Positions 1 to 7,128 are shown, numbered from the stretch's first letter. The stretch is 25,008 bases of DNA from Pseudomonadota bacterium (GCA_023412805.1 JAEZRM010000022.1:1-25008); one strand, 5' to 3'. The notes: a model not told the origin generated them from the sequence alone. Translations and numbers: made by a program.

Positions 1-58
1 CGCCAGAGGCGCGCAACTCAACAAAGCCCCATCGCGCCGCAGGCGCAAAGCGTGTGGT

Positions 59-385
59 CTACTTTACGCTTGAGAACGCCGTCGGCTGGAGGAACTGGTT
101 CACGACTTTGGCGACGATCGGACCGTCCTTCTCGGTCTCCGCGCGCTTGGCCAGCCACTCGGGGTCAGCCGCGAAGGCGTTCCACTTCTTCTCGCGATCG
201 GCAAGGCTATCGAATGCCAGCAGGTAGTAGAGCGCCTGGTTGGACTCACCCACCAGCACGGTCCAGAAGCCCGCTTGCTTAATGCCGTGTTTTTCCCAGA
301 GCTTCAGGGTGATGGTCTCGAAGCGGTTGAGGAGATTTGGCAGGCGGCCGGGTACACAGTGGTAGACCCTGAGCTCGTAGATCAT
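59..385 (-). CDS. NIPSNAP family protein
   Basis: This is a 108-residue protein that opens with MIYELRVYHCVPGRL and continues with a Trp-rich core containing FWTVLVGESNQALYYLLAF. That is the usual layout of a NIPSNAP domain, a small dimeric alpha/beta-barrel fold. The single domain fills the whole protein, which is the normal length for bacterial members. Family members have no agreed enzymatic role, and some sit beside catabolic genes. There is no signal peptide or membrane segment, so it is probably cytoplasmic. The ATG is preceded by AGGAGA on the minus strand, about ten bases upstream. It is transcribed away from the small RNA region and appears monocistronic. The family call is confident; the role is unknown. 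Confidence 0.85.
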   Translation of the reverse strand: MIYELRVYHCVPGRLPNLLNRFETITLKLWEKHGIKQAGFWTVLVGESNQALYYLLAFDSLADREKKWNAFAADPEWLAKRAETEKDGPIVAKVVNQFLQPTAFSSVK

Positions 386-411
386 GGTGGCGTTTTCTCC
401 TGAAGTTGTAA

Positions 412-440
412 GATATTAGGTCTCAAGGTGGGATATTAGG
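412..440 (-). repeat. Direct repeat pair upstream of the NIPSNAP gene
   Basis: GATATTAGG occurs at 412-420 and again at 432-440, exactly 20 bases apart (about two helical turns), directly upstream of the NIPSNAP start. Read on the minus strand the unit is CCTAATATC. The position and spacing suit a regulator that binds the same face of the DNA twice, but no known operator is recognised. Confidence 0.4.
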
Positions 441-666
441 GCGCCAAGTCACCCATTCTGAGGCGTTCGAAGGTCTCGTCAGGGCTTTATGAGCCTCTTT
501 AGGACCCCGATGTTGGCCTATTCGCGTGGATTTGGCCACTAGCCACGAACGCTCGCGCCCGATATATCGGCTCCACCTTTCAGCTAAGCATCTGAAATAG
601 CATAATAAGGGCCAACCTGCCATGCGTAGCTTCCAGGCCTTCGCCTGCTATCCATGCAAATTTGGA

Positions 667-708
667 GTGCGCCGCACAAAAATCGCCCTTGTAAATGGTG
701 CGGCGCAC
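667..708. promoter_or_regulatory. Twin 11-bp palindromes over the small RNA promoter
   Basis: GTGCGCCGCAC lies at 667-677 and GTGCGGCGCAC at 698-708. Each is a palindrome (GTGCG-N-CGCAC), and the two are exact reverse complements of each other. Their centres are 31 bases apart, close to three helical turns. A possible -35 (TTGTAA, 689-694) and -10 (TATACC at 710-715, or the overlapping ACCTAT at 713-718) place the second copy inside the promoter spacer, where a repressor would act. The protein that binds is unknown. Confidence 0.55.
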
Positions 709-721
709 ATATACCTATATC

Positions 722-805
722 CGTGCGAGAGCGATCTCGCAGCCCTCCTTTGGGCGTTTCCTCCCTAGACTTGGGCCGTTCGGAATCCGGACGGCCCCTT
801 TTTTT
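722..805 (+). ncRNA. Probable alpha-r8/MmgR-like small RNA with anti-Shine-Dalgarno motifs
   Basis: Three hairpins follow one another. GCGAGA-GCGA-TCTCGC spans 725-740 with a GNRA-type loop. GCCC-TCCTTT-GGGC spans 742-755. The intrinsic terminator starts at 773. Between the second hairpin and the terminator lies single-stranded TTTCCTCCCT (757-766), identical to the conserved 10-mer core I recall for the alphaproteobacterial alpha-r8 family (MmgR of Sinorhizobium meliloti, Rfam suhB). The second hairpin carries another CCTCCTTT (744-751) that matches the 16S anti-Shine-Dalgarno end. The length of about 84 bases fits the family. Such RNAs pair with ribosome-binding sites of mRNAs; MmgR affects polyhydroxybutyrate storage and responds to nitrogen source. 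The 5' end is estimated from promoter-like sequence only. The cuckoo/ar14 or AbcR families are the alternatives. Confidence 0.68.
773..805 (+). terminator. Strong rho-independent terminator of the small RNA
   Basis: An 11-bp stem (GGGCCGTTCGG with CCGGACGGCCC, one G-T wobble) closes on a three-base AAT loop and is followed by C and seven T. This is the best intrinsic terminator in the window and defines the 3' end of the small RNA. Confidence 0.9.
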
Positions 806-848
806 GGTCTATGGCATACCAAGCCGGGCTGACCCGCGCACGGACGGG

Positions 849-877
849 GTGACGGACGCGGTAACGCGGGCTATAGA
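849..877 (+). promoter_or_regulatory. Promoter of the DUF815 ATPase gene
   Basis: GTGACG (849-854) and TATAGA (872-877) are separated by exactly 17 bases. They lie just after the small RNA terminator and 46 bases before the ATG at 923. GCGGG and CCCGC flank the -10 as a short inverted repeat. The implied start point near 884 makes an upstream TTG start at 890 unlikely. Confidence 0.5.
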
Positions 878-922
878 CCCGCGCGCAGCTTGAAATTTCA
901 CTCCCGAAAGACCTCGTCCGAT

Positions 923-1807
923 ATGTCCGACACCATTGCCGTGAACGCCGCTCTGCTCGAACGCCTCGTCGCCGCCCTGGAGCGCATGGCGCCGCCGGCT
1001 GCGCCGCCGGTCGATTTCGAGACCGCAGACGCCTTTGTCTGGCAGGCCAATCCGGCCGCGTTCGTGCCCGTGCCCCACGTCAATCGCCAGCCGCTGGCGC
1101 TTCTCAAAGGCATCGAAATCGCATCGGACCAGCTGCTGGAAAATACGCGCCGCTTCGGCAAGGGGCTTCCCGCCAACAATGCGCTCCTTTGGGGGGCCCG
1201 TGGCATGGGCAAATCGTCCCTCGTGAAGGCCGCGCACGCCGAAGTCGCCAAGGAGATGGCCGCAGCGGGCGCCAAGGGCGGCCTGAAGTTGGTCGAGATT
1301 CATCGCGAGGACATCGACTCGCTCCCTACCTGCCTCAGTTATATGCGTGGCAGCGCGCATCGCTTTATCGTCTTCTGTGACGACCTCTCCTTCGATCACG
1401 ACGACACGAGCTACAAGTCGCTCAAGGCCGTGCTCGAGGGCGGCATTGAAGGACGCCCGCAGAACGTGCTCTTCTATGCGACGTCGAACCGCCGTCACCT
1501 CATGCCGCGCGATATGATGGAGAACGAGCGCTCGACGGCGATCAATCCGTCCGAAGCCGTGGAGGAGAAAGTTTCGCTCTCCGACCGCTTCGGGCTGTGG
1601 CTCGGCTTCCACAATGGCAGCCAGGATCAATACTTCGATATGGTGCGCAGCTATGCGGCGCATCATGGCCTCGAGATCAGCGACGATGAGCTGATCGCCG
1701 AGGCGCGCGAATGGGCCATGACGCGCGGTGGGCGCTCGGGCCGCGTTGCGTGGCAGTTCATCCAGGACCTGGCTGGGCGCCTCGGCGCCACGCTGGTGAG
1801 CGACTAG
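923..1807 (+). CDS. DUF815-family AAA+ ATPase
   Basis: This 294-residue protein fits the DUF815 family of P-loop ATPases. The Walker A motif GARGMGKSS is at about residues 91-99, the Walker B stretch FIVFCDD at 148-154, a sensor-like YATSNRR at 185-191, and an arginine-finger-like SDRFGLW at about 220-226. There is no signal peptide or membrane segment, so it is a soluble ATPase. The family is widespread and its substrate is unknown. The frame extends upstream to a TTG at 890, but the ATG at 923 sits at a sensible distance from the -10 at 872-877 and is preferred; no strong Shine-Dalgarno site is visible for either. The next gene starts 52 bases downstream in the same direction, so co-transcription is possible. 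Confidence 0.88.
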   Translation: MSDTIAVNAALLERLVAALERMAPPAAPPVDFETADAFVWQANPAAFVPVPHVNRQPLALLKGIEIASDQLLENTRRFGKGLPANNALLWGARGMGKSSLVKAAHAEVAKEMAAAGAKGGLKLVEIHREDIDSLPTCLSYMRGSAHRFIVFCDDLSFDHDDTSYKSLKAVLEGGIEGRPQNVLFYATSNRRHLMPRDMMENERSTAINPSEAVEEKVSLSDRFGLWLGFHNGSQDQYFDMVRSYAAHHGLEISDDELIAEAREWAMTRGGRSGRVAWQFIQDLAGRLGATLVSD

Positions 1808-1859
1808 GTGGCGTCGTGCGTCCCGCGCCACGCCCGGTCAGATTAAGGGAGTGGGTGCG

Positions 1860-2699
1860 ATGACGAAGACGACAGTGGCCATCATTGCCCAGGGTGCCAT
1901 GGGCGCCGGGACGGCGGCACGCCTGACCGCCAACGGCGTCGACGTTGTGACGTGGCTCGAGGGCCGCAGCAGTGCGAGCCGTGCGCGCGCCGAGAAGGCC
2001 GGGATGCGCAGTGTCGACCTCGCCGGCATTGCCGCAGCCGATATCATTCTCTCGATCGTGCCGCCGAGCGACGCGCTCAAACTCGCCGAGCAGCTGGCGC
2101 CGACGCTGACGGCATCAAAGAACAAGCCGCTCTACGCCGACATGAATGCCGTGAGCTCCGCGAAGGTGGAGCAGGTTGCGGCCGTCATTGCGCCGACGGG
2201 CTGCACGTTTTCGGATGGCGGCATCATTGGTCCGCCGCCGCGGCCTGACACGCAGAATACCGTCTACTTCTTCTCGGGCATTCCCGGAGATCGCGTGGCG
2301 TCGCTGGCCAAGGGCGGGCTCCAGGTGAAAATGGTCGACGGCCCCATTGGTGCGGCTTCGGCGCTGAAGATGTCCTATGCGGCCATCGGCAAGGGGCTTA
2401 CGGCGCTGGCGTCCGCGTCGATCCTGATGGCCGACAAGTACGGCGCCAAGGAAGCGCTGCTCGAAGAACTGCAACGCAGCCAGCCGAATATCTTGAAGGG
2501 TGTGAGCTGGTCGGTGCCGGACATGTTTGTGAAGGCCTATCGCTTCGTCGGTGAGATGGAGGAGATTGCCGAGCAGAGCGGGCGCAAGTCCACCGCCGCG
2601 ATCTACAACGGCATTGCGGATCTCTATCGCGAGATCGCCGCCGACCAGGATGGCTCGAAGAAGGACGTCACGACTCTTGAGCAATTCTTCAAAAAGTAG
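1860..2699 (+). CDS. NAD(P)-binding 6-phosphogluconate dehydrogenase-like protein with DUF1932 domain
   Basis: A 279-residue oxidoreductase of the beta-hydroxyacid dehydrogenase group. The N-terminus VAIIAQGAMGAG is the dinucleotide-binding loop, with IAQG replacing the more common GLG. The stretch PIGAASALKMSYAAIGKGL (about residues 162-180) is the linker helix carrying the usual Lys region. The C-terminal part, with ILKGVSWSVPDMFVKAYRF, matches the DUF1932 helical domain. Substrates for this subgroup are poorly defined. ATG 1860 is chosen over GTG 1851 because AAGGGAG (1845-1851) gives it an 8-base spacing. An aldo/keto reductase follows 47 bases later, and an isomerase and TRAP transporter lie beyond, suggesting a catabolic role on a hydroxy acid or sugar acid (inference). 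Confidence 0.85.
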   Translation: MTKTTVAIIAQGAMGAGTAARLTANGVDVVTWLEGRSSASRARAEKAGMRSVDLAGIAAADIILSIVPPSDALKLAEQLAPTLTASKNKPLYADMNAVSSAKVEQVAAVIAPTGCTFSDGGIIGPPPRPDTQNTVYFFSGIPGDRVASLAKGGLQVKMVDGPIGAASALKMSYAAIGKGLTALASASILMADKYGAKEALLEELQRSQPNILKGVSWSVPDMFVKAYRFVGEMEEIAEQSGRKSTAAIYNGIADLYREIAADQDGSKKDVTTLEQFFKK

Positions 2700-2746
2700 A
2701 TTTGCATCGATCGGCCGATAGAGCCGACGACATGCGGGAGGCAAAC

Positions 2747-3745
2747 ATGATCGAGAAACGCGAACTCGGCCGCACCGGCGAACAGGTGTCGGTGCTCACA
2801 TTCGGCTGCGGTGCCGTCGGCGGCTTGATGGTGAAGGGGGATGCGGCCGAGCAGGAGCGTGCGGCGGCGCTGGCGATCGAGCACGGCGTGAATTTCTTCG
2901 ATACGGCACCCGGCTATGGTGATGGCGTGTCCGAAATCAATCTCGGCAAGCTCCTGAAGAAGCTCAAGCCCAAGGCACTGATCGGCACGAAGGTGCGCAT
3001 TCCGAGCGCCGATCGGGGCGCCATCGCCGCGCGCATCAATGCATCGCTCGATGAGAGCCTCAAGCGCATGGATCGCGATCACGTCGATCTCTTCCAGCTG
3101 CACAATCCGCTCACGCCGGACGCAAGCGGCGAGACGTTGACCGCTGCGCAGATCCTCGGCGATGTCGTGCCTGCTTTCCAGAAGCTGCGTGAGGCCGGCA
3201 AGATCTGTTATCTCGGTTTCACGGCACTCGGTGACATCAGCGAGATCGACAAGGTCATTGCCGCTGGCGTCATGGACTCGGCTCAGATCTGTATGAATGC
3301 GCTGAACCCCTCCGCCGTCGCGCCGATGGCGGAAAGCTATCCGGCGCAGGACTATCGCCGCCTCATGGTACGTGCGCGGGACGCCGGCATCGGCACGATC
3401 TGCATTCGCGTGCTCGCGGGTGGTGCGCTCAGCGGTGAGACGGAGCGCCATCCACGCGGTTGGGCGGTGGTGCCGCCCATCGGCTCGGGCTCTGACTATG
3501 CCCGTGATGTCGAGCGCGCGCGGCGCTTCCGCCCGCTCGTCGAGGAGGGGCACGCCGGCAGCTTGACGGAACTTGCCATCCGCTACGCGCTCGCACAGCC
3601 CTCGCTGTCGACCACGCAGGTCGGCGTCGCGACCTACCAGCAGGTGGCTGGCGCCATTGATGCCATCGAGAAGGGGCCGCTATCGCCGACGGCCATGGCG
3701 CGCGTGCGCGATATCCAGCAGACGTTCGTCGGTGAGCCGCGCTAG
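2747..3745 (+). CDS. Aldo/keto reductase
   Basis: A 332-residue (alpha/beta)8-barrel oxidoreductase. The catalytic tetrad is visible: Asp52 and Tyr57 in FDTAPGY, Lys82 in GTKVR, and His119 in LFQLHNP. It starts with the typical EKRELGRTGEQVSVLTFG, and the length is normal for the family. It belongs with the sugar or aldose dehydrogenase-like branch rather than the detoxifying AKR1 branch, though this is by eye only. ATG 2747 is chosen because CGGGAGG (2735-2741) lies five bases upstream; an in-frame ATG at 2732 and a TTG at 2702 lack such a site. It follows the DUF1932 dehydrogenase closely and probably shares its transcript. An 11-bp palindrome follows the stop. Confidence 0.92.
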   Translation: MIEKRELGRTGEQVSVLTFGCGAVGGLMVKGDAAEQERAAALAIEHGVNFFDTAPGYGDGVSEINLGKLLKKLKPKALIGTKVRIPSADRGAIAARINASLDESLKRMDRDHVDLFQLHNPLTPDASGETLTAAQILGDVVPAFQKLREAGKICYLGFTALGDISEIDKVIAAGVMDSAQICMNALNPSAVAPMAESYPAQDYRRLMVRARDAGIGTICIRVLAGGALSGETERHPRGWAVVPPIGSGSDYARDVERARRFRPLVEEGHAGSLTELAIRYALAQPSLSTTQVGVATYQQVAGAIDAIEKGPLSPTAMARVRDIQQTFVGEPR

Positions 3746-3763
3746 AATGGTCCCTCATCCCGA

Positions 3764-3791
3764 CCTTCTCCCCGTAAGTACGGGGAGAAGG
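3764..3791. repeat. REP-like palindrome (CCTTCTCCCCG ... CGGGGAGAAGG)
   Basis: A perfect 11-bp inverted repeat with a six-base TAAGTA loop sits in the 72-base gap between the aldo/keto reductase and bolA. Its core matches the CTTCTCCCC-type intergenic palindromes common across rhizobial genomes. It has no T-tract, so it is more likely an mRNA-stabilising or attenuating hairpin than a terminator. It is the only copy I see in the window. Confidence 0.7.
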
Positions 3792-3817
3792 GGAAGTGAC
3801 CCCAAGGAGCCCCGCCA

Positions 3818-4054
3818 ATGCCGATGGACGCCAGCGAGATCGAGAAACTCATCAGGGAGCGCTTTCCGGGCGCTGAAATCACCATCAAGGATCTGGCGGG
3901 AGATGGCGACCATTACGCGGCGCATGTGGTCGCGCCCCAATTCAAGGGCAAGACCCGCGTGCAGCAGCACAAGATGGTCTATGACGCGCTCGAAGGGCGC
4001 ATGGGCGGCGTGCTGCACGCCCTCGCACTGACGACGGCAGCGCCGAAGGATTGA
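3818..4054 (+). CDS. bolA: BolA/IbaG family protein
   Basis: A 78-residue BolA-like protein that spans the whole family domain. Recognisable parts are the N-terminal helix EIEKLIRERFPGAEITIKDLAGDG, the loop residues DHYAAHVV, and TRVQQHKMVYDALEGRMGG with the conserved His that helps bind a [2Fe-2S] cluster. BolA proteins pair with CGFS monothiol glutaredoxins to bind and pass on Fe-S clusters and sense iron. The start is supported by AAGGAG (3804-3809) eight bases upstream. In related genomes bolA usually sits beside grxD; here grxD is at 8508 with a transporter cluster between. The gene symbol is used in the family sense. Confidence 0.93.
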   Translation: MPMDASEIEKLIRERFPGAEITIKDLAGDGDHYAAHVVAPQFKGKTRVQQHKMVYDALEGRMGGVLHALALTTAAPKD

Positions 4055-4095
4055 TCTCCCACGACGTGCCAATGATCGAACAAAAAGCAGGAACC

Positions 4096-4929
4096 ATGCA
4101 CAATCTCATCCTGAATGCGCAGACGCTCGCCCCTGATGTCTCGTTCGATGCGCGCGTGAAGGCGGCGGCGAGCGCCGGCTACAGAGGCCTCAGCATCCGG
4201 CCCTCGGAGTACAATGGTGCGCTCAAGCAGGGGCTCGACGATGCGGCCATTCTGAACCTGCTCGCCGAGAACAGTGTCGAGGTCACCGAGATCGGTCTCG
4301 CGACCACGTGGCTGCCGGGCGTCGGCGGGCAGGCGGGCATCGATGCCGACGAGACGACGCTCTGGCACATGGCCGATCTCTTCAAGCCGCGCCAGCTCAA
4401 CTGCGCCATGTGGGAGAACCAGCCGCTTGCCGACATGATTCGTGGCTTCGGCGTGCTCTGCGACCGCGCGGCGACCAAGGATCTGCTCGTTGCGCTGGAG
4501 TTCATTCCGCATAGCGGCGTGCGCGACATGCTCGTCGGCTGGCAGATCGTGAACGGCGCGGCGCGGCCGAACGGCGGCCTGATCTTCGATACATGGCACT
4601 TCAAGCGCGGCGGGACGGCGCACGAAGCCATCACGACCGTGCCGCCGGAGAAGTGGTACACGCTGCAGCTTTCGGACGCGCGCGACGTGCCCTGGCCCGA
4701 GGTCAAGGAGGAGTCGCGCCACGGCCGCCTGCTGCCGGGTGAAGGCATGATCGACTTCGCCGACATTGTCGGCCGGCTCAAGGGGTATGGTTCCAACCCG
4801 ACGATCAGCGTCGAGGTAATCAGCGATACGCTGCACCGCATGGATGCCGTGCAAGCGGCGCGCACGGCTATCGAGCCATGTGTGGCGCTTCTCGATAAGT
4901 TGGATGTGAAAGCGCCCTGGTGGAAGTAG
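4096..4929 (+). CDS. Sugar phosphate isomerase/epimerase family protein
   Basis: A 277-residue TIM-barrel protein of the xylose-isomerase-like/AP endonuclease 2 superfamily. Motifs typical of the metal site are VALEFIPHSG (Glu), GLIFDTWHFKRGG (Asp and His), LQLSDARD, and ISVEVISD (second Glu). HGRLLPGEGMIDF is the characteristic loop before the last strands. Members act on keto sugars, inosose or hydroxypyruvate-type substrates; which one here is unknown. ATG 4096 has GCAGGA four bases upstream and gives a normal family N-terminus. An in-frame ATG at 4072 is possible. It follows bolA by 41 bases and converges on the TRAP transporter genes, with a shared terminator between them. A role in processing the transported substrate is an inference. 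Confidence 0.85.
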   Translation: MHNLILNAQTLAPDVSFDARVKAAASAGYRGLSIRPSEYNGALKQGLDDAAILNLLAENSVEVTEIGLATTWLPGVGGQAGIDADETTLWHMADLFKPRQLNCAMWENQPLADMIRGFGVLCDRAATKDLLVALEFIPHSGVRDMLVGWQIVNGAARPNGGLIFDTWHFKRGGTAHEAITTVPPEKWYTLQLSDARDVPWPEVKEESRHGRLLPGEGMIDFADIVGRLKGYGSNPTISVEVISDTLHRMDAVQAARTAIEPCVALLDKLDVKAPWWK

Positions 4930-4958
4930 GCGGGCACGCGCCGTCGAGACTTTGAGAG

Positions 4959-4986
4959 CCGAGGTCCCTTTCGGGACCTCGGATTT
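4959..4986. terminator. Terminator between the isomerase and dctM
   Basis: CCGAGGTCCC and GGGACCTCGG form a perfect 10-bp stem with a TTTC loop, followed on the plus strand by ATTTTG. It lies in the 61-base gap between two convergent genes. The T-run favours termination of the plus-strand transcript; the hairpin itself may act on both. Confidence 0.85.
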
Positions 4987-4990
4987 TGCA

Positions 4991-6475
4991 TCATCGGTAG
5001 AGGTACTGCGGAACGACCAGCGTGATCGACGGGAAGATCGTGATCAGGATAAGCACCGCGAGCAGCGGAATAAGAAAAGGCATCACTGCACGCACGGTTC
5101 GGTCAAACGAGATTCTTGCCACGCGCGAGAGGATGAACAGCACCATGCCAACGGGCGGCGTGAGCAGGCCGATCATGAGATTGAGCACCATGATGACGCC
5201 GAACTGCACGGGATCGATGCCCGCCTGAACCACCGCCGGCATGAGCACCGGCACCAGGATGGAGATTGCCGCGATCGTCTCGAGGAAGCAGCCGACGATC
5301 AGCAACAGGACGTTGATGATAAGCAGCAGCACGAGCGGATCGCGCGAGATGCCGAGCAAGACCTCGGTGATCGCCTCGGTGACGCGTGCCGTGGTCAACA
5401 CCCAGCCGAAAAGCGATGCCGCGCCGACGATGATCAGCACCGCCGCCGTGGTCTCGATCGTGTCCATCGAGACCTTGAAGAAGCGCTTGAAGCTCATCGG
5501 CGGGTAGTTGGGAACGATCTTGCGCCCCCACGTGAGATAAGCATACGCCACCACTGATCCCAGAATATTGAGCAGGAGCGCGCCCATGATGACGCGGACA
5601 GGGTTGGCCAGGTCATAGTATGCGGCGAGACAGGCTGCTGCGAGTATCGCGCTCATGACGGAGAGCACGCGGCCAAGCGATATGCCGACTTCTTCGAGCT
5701 GGCTTGTCAGGGGATAGAAGAGAAGTCCGAGAAAAAGTGCCCACATACACGCCGCGACCGCTGCTTCCGTCGGCGTGAAGATGCCGAACGACATGCCGCC
5801 GATAATGATGGCAGGCGTCATCAAAGCCGGAAGGGCGTGGACGAAGGTCGAGCGAAGGATCCGCAGACGAAAAACCTGATCACGGCCGATGTTGTAGCGA
5901 TGCGCGTACCACGTCACGTACATCATGAGAAAGGCAGCCATCAGCAGGCCGGGAAGGAACCCCGCGGCGAAGAGCTGCCCGATCGACACGTTCGCCATCA
6001 CGCCGAAAATGACCATGGGCAGCGACGGCGGAATGATCGGCCCGATCGTCGAGGATGCCGCAGTTACGCCGACGGCGAAGTCGGTCTTGTAGCCATGATC
6101 GCGCATGGCTTTGATCTCGATCGTGCCGAGACCGCCGGCATCGGCGACGGCGGTGCCGGACATGCCGGCAAAGATCACCGAGCCGACGACATTCACGTGA
6201 CCGAGGCCGCCCTTGAGCCAACCGACGAGCGCGACCGCAAAATCATAGATGCGGTTGGTGATGCCGGCCGAGTTCATGAGATTGCCGGCGAGAATGAAGA
6301 ACGGCACCGCAAGCAGCGGGAAGCTGTCGACGCCACCGGCCATGCGGTGAAGGATGACGAAGTCCGGAATGCCGGCGATGAAGTGCGTGTAGATGAGCGA
6401 CGAGCCGGCGAGCGCGATGAAGATCGGCACGCCGATGAGAAGTGTGGTGAAGAAGACGAAGAAAAGTACGGTCAT
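4991..6475 (-). CDS. dctM: TRAP transporter large permease (DctM-like)
   Basis: A 494-residue polytopic inner-membrane protein, the channel subunit of a TRAP transporter that uses an ion gradient. Family motifs are NLMNSAGITNRIYDFA (about 65-80), FAGMSGTAVADAGGLGTIEIKAM (102-124, split here for description), TAASSTIGPIIPPSLPMVIFG (138-158) and GIFTPTEAAV (231-240). The C-terminal half has LNLMIGLLTPPVGMVLF. Usual length is about 425-430 residues; the surplus is an insertion of roughly 70 residues at about 257-326 with two hydrophobic stretches. The frame is open further upstream into dctQ, but the true start is the ATG at 6475, 11 bases after the dctQ stop, with GAGGGG ahead of it. It is translated with dctQ. 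Confidence 0.93.
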   Translation of the reverse strand: MTVLFFVFFTTLLIGVPIFIALAGSSLIYTHFIAGIPDFVILHRMAGGVDSFPLLAVPFFILAGNLMNSAGITNRIYDFAVALVGWLKGGLGHVNVVGSVIFAGMSGTAVADAGGLGTIEIKAMRDHGYKTDFAVGVTAASSTIGPIIPPSLPMVIFGVMANVSIGQLFAAGFLPGLLMAAFLMMYVTWYAHRYNIGRDQVFRLRILRSTFVHALPALMTPAIIIGGMSFGIFTPTEAAVAACMWALFLGLLFYPLTSQLEEVGISLGRVLSVMSAILAAACLAAYYDLANPVRVIMGALLLNILGSVVAYAYLTWGRKIVPNYPPMSFKRFFKVSMDTIETTAAVLIIVGAASLFGWVLTTARVTEAITEVLLGISRDPLVLLLIINVLLLIVGCFLETIAAISILVPVLMPAVVQAGIDPVQFGVIMVLNLMIGLLTPPVGMVLFILSRVARISFDRTVRAVMPFLIPLLAVLILITIFPSITLVVPQYLYR

Positions 6476-6486
6476 GGTCGTGCCCC

Positions 6487-7050
6487 TCAGTCCATAACCA
6501 GGCCTTCGCCGATCGACTCTTGCGCCTTGCGCCAGCCGTCGCGGGCATTGCGGTAGAAGATGATGAGCTGCCGGATCAGCATGATGAAGCAGCCGAGCGC
6601 AACGCCGCCGTAGACGATGCTCATGGGCAGATCGATGATGACCATGCGCTGCCACTGCATGCGCTCGACGATCGTCAGCGAGAAGTACGCGAGCAGCCCC
6701 ATGAACAGCAGCTTGATCGTGTCGACGATCGCGAGAAGTACGCGGGCCGGAAGCTTCGGCAGATAGTGCAGCACGACCTCGACGGATATGTGCAGATTTT
6801 TGCGCGCGACGACGGCGGCGCCGATGAAGGTCAGCCACATCAGGGTGTAGCGCGCGATTTCCTCGGTCCAGGCGAGGCTGTCATTGAGGACGTAGCGCGT
6901 GAAGAACTGCAGGAAGACGATCGCGGCCAGCCCCCAGAACACGATGAAGGCAATCCAGTTCTCGACGTGGTGCTCGATCTCGACGTCCTCATCCTCGACA
7001 ACGATGAGATGCACGCTCTCGCCGGGCTCGGCAGCCGGTTCCTTCGACAT
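6487..7050 (-). CDS. dctQ: TRAP transporter small permease (DctQ-like)
   Basis: A 187-residue protein with four hydrophobic segments, including IAFIVFWGLAAIVFLQFFTRY and the DctQ signature around LAWTEEIARYTLMWLTFIGAA. The small permease is needed to assemble with the large permease in the inner membrane. It has an acidic, charged N-terminal extension of about 30 residues (EDEDVEIEHHVEN), slightly longer than usual. ATG 7050 has GAGGGA about six bases upstream. It lies between dctP and dctM on one strand, the classical TRAP order, with a hairpin separating it from dctP. Confidence 0.92.
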   Translation of the reverse strand: MSKEPAAEPGESVHLIVVEDEDVEIEHHVENWIAFIVFWGLAAIVFLQFFTRYVLNDSLAWTEEIARYTLMWLTFIGAAVVARKNLHISVEVVLHYLPKLPARVLLAIVDTIKLLFMGLLAYFSLTIVERMQWQRMVIIDLPMSIVYGGVALGCFIMLIRQLIIFYRNARDGWRKAQESIGEGLVMD

Positions 7051-7103
7051 GCGCAGTCCCTCAAAACAAAGGTGGAGCAGGAAGCTGCCAGGCAGGCAAC
7101 CTC

Positions 7104-7128
7104 CGGGAGGCAGAAAAACTGCCTCCCG
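7104..7128 (-). promoter_or_regulatory. Intercistronic hairpin between dctP and dctQ
   Basis: CGGGAGGCAG and CTGCCTCCCG form a perfect 10-bp stem with a five-A loop (T on the minus-strand transcript) in the 117-base gap after dctP. Without a T-tract it is unlikely to terminate fully. Hairpins in this position in transporter operons usually protect the binding-protein message so that it is made in excess over the permeases. Confidence 0.7.

Larger units (their letters stand above)
386..721. other. Regulatory intergenic stretch without a gene
   Basis: I see no credible gene here, and the base composition looks lower in GC than in the flanking genes. It holds a perfect 12-bp palindrome CCGATATATCGG at 559-570, an inverted repeat TTTCAG-N8-CTGAAA at 578-597, the direct repeats next to the NIPSNAP start, and the twin 11-bp palindromes at 667-708. 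Short open frames in it have no recognisable protein features. Confidence 0.5.

Noticed and set aside
423..623. 66-residue open frame on the minus strand
   Set aside because: It has no recognisable domain, an unlikely composition, and lies in an intergenic region rich in palindromes; the weak upstream GGAAG is not enough.
667..708. NtrC-type site at the twin palindromes, suggested by nitrogen control of MmgR
   Set aside because: NtrC sites need TGCACC-like arms about five bases apart; these are compact GTGCG-N-CGCAC palindromes, so I leave the regulator unnamed.
654..893. 79-residue plus-strand frame across the small RNA
   Set aside because: It runs through the twin palindromes, the hairpins and the intrinsic terminator, so the RNA reading explains the sequence better.
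809..1831. 340-residue minus-strand frame opposite the DUF815 gene
   Set aside because: Its Arg/His/Ala-rich product is typical of the complement of a GC-rich gene; the plus strand carries clear Walker motifs.
4078..4094. GAAC-N9-GAAC, a LexA-like direct repeat
   Set aside because: The spacer is nine rather than seven bases, and it overlaps the isomerase start region without a promoter.
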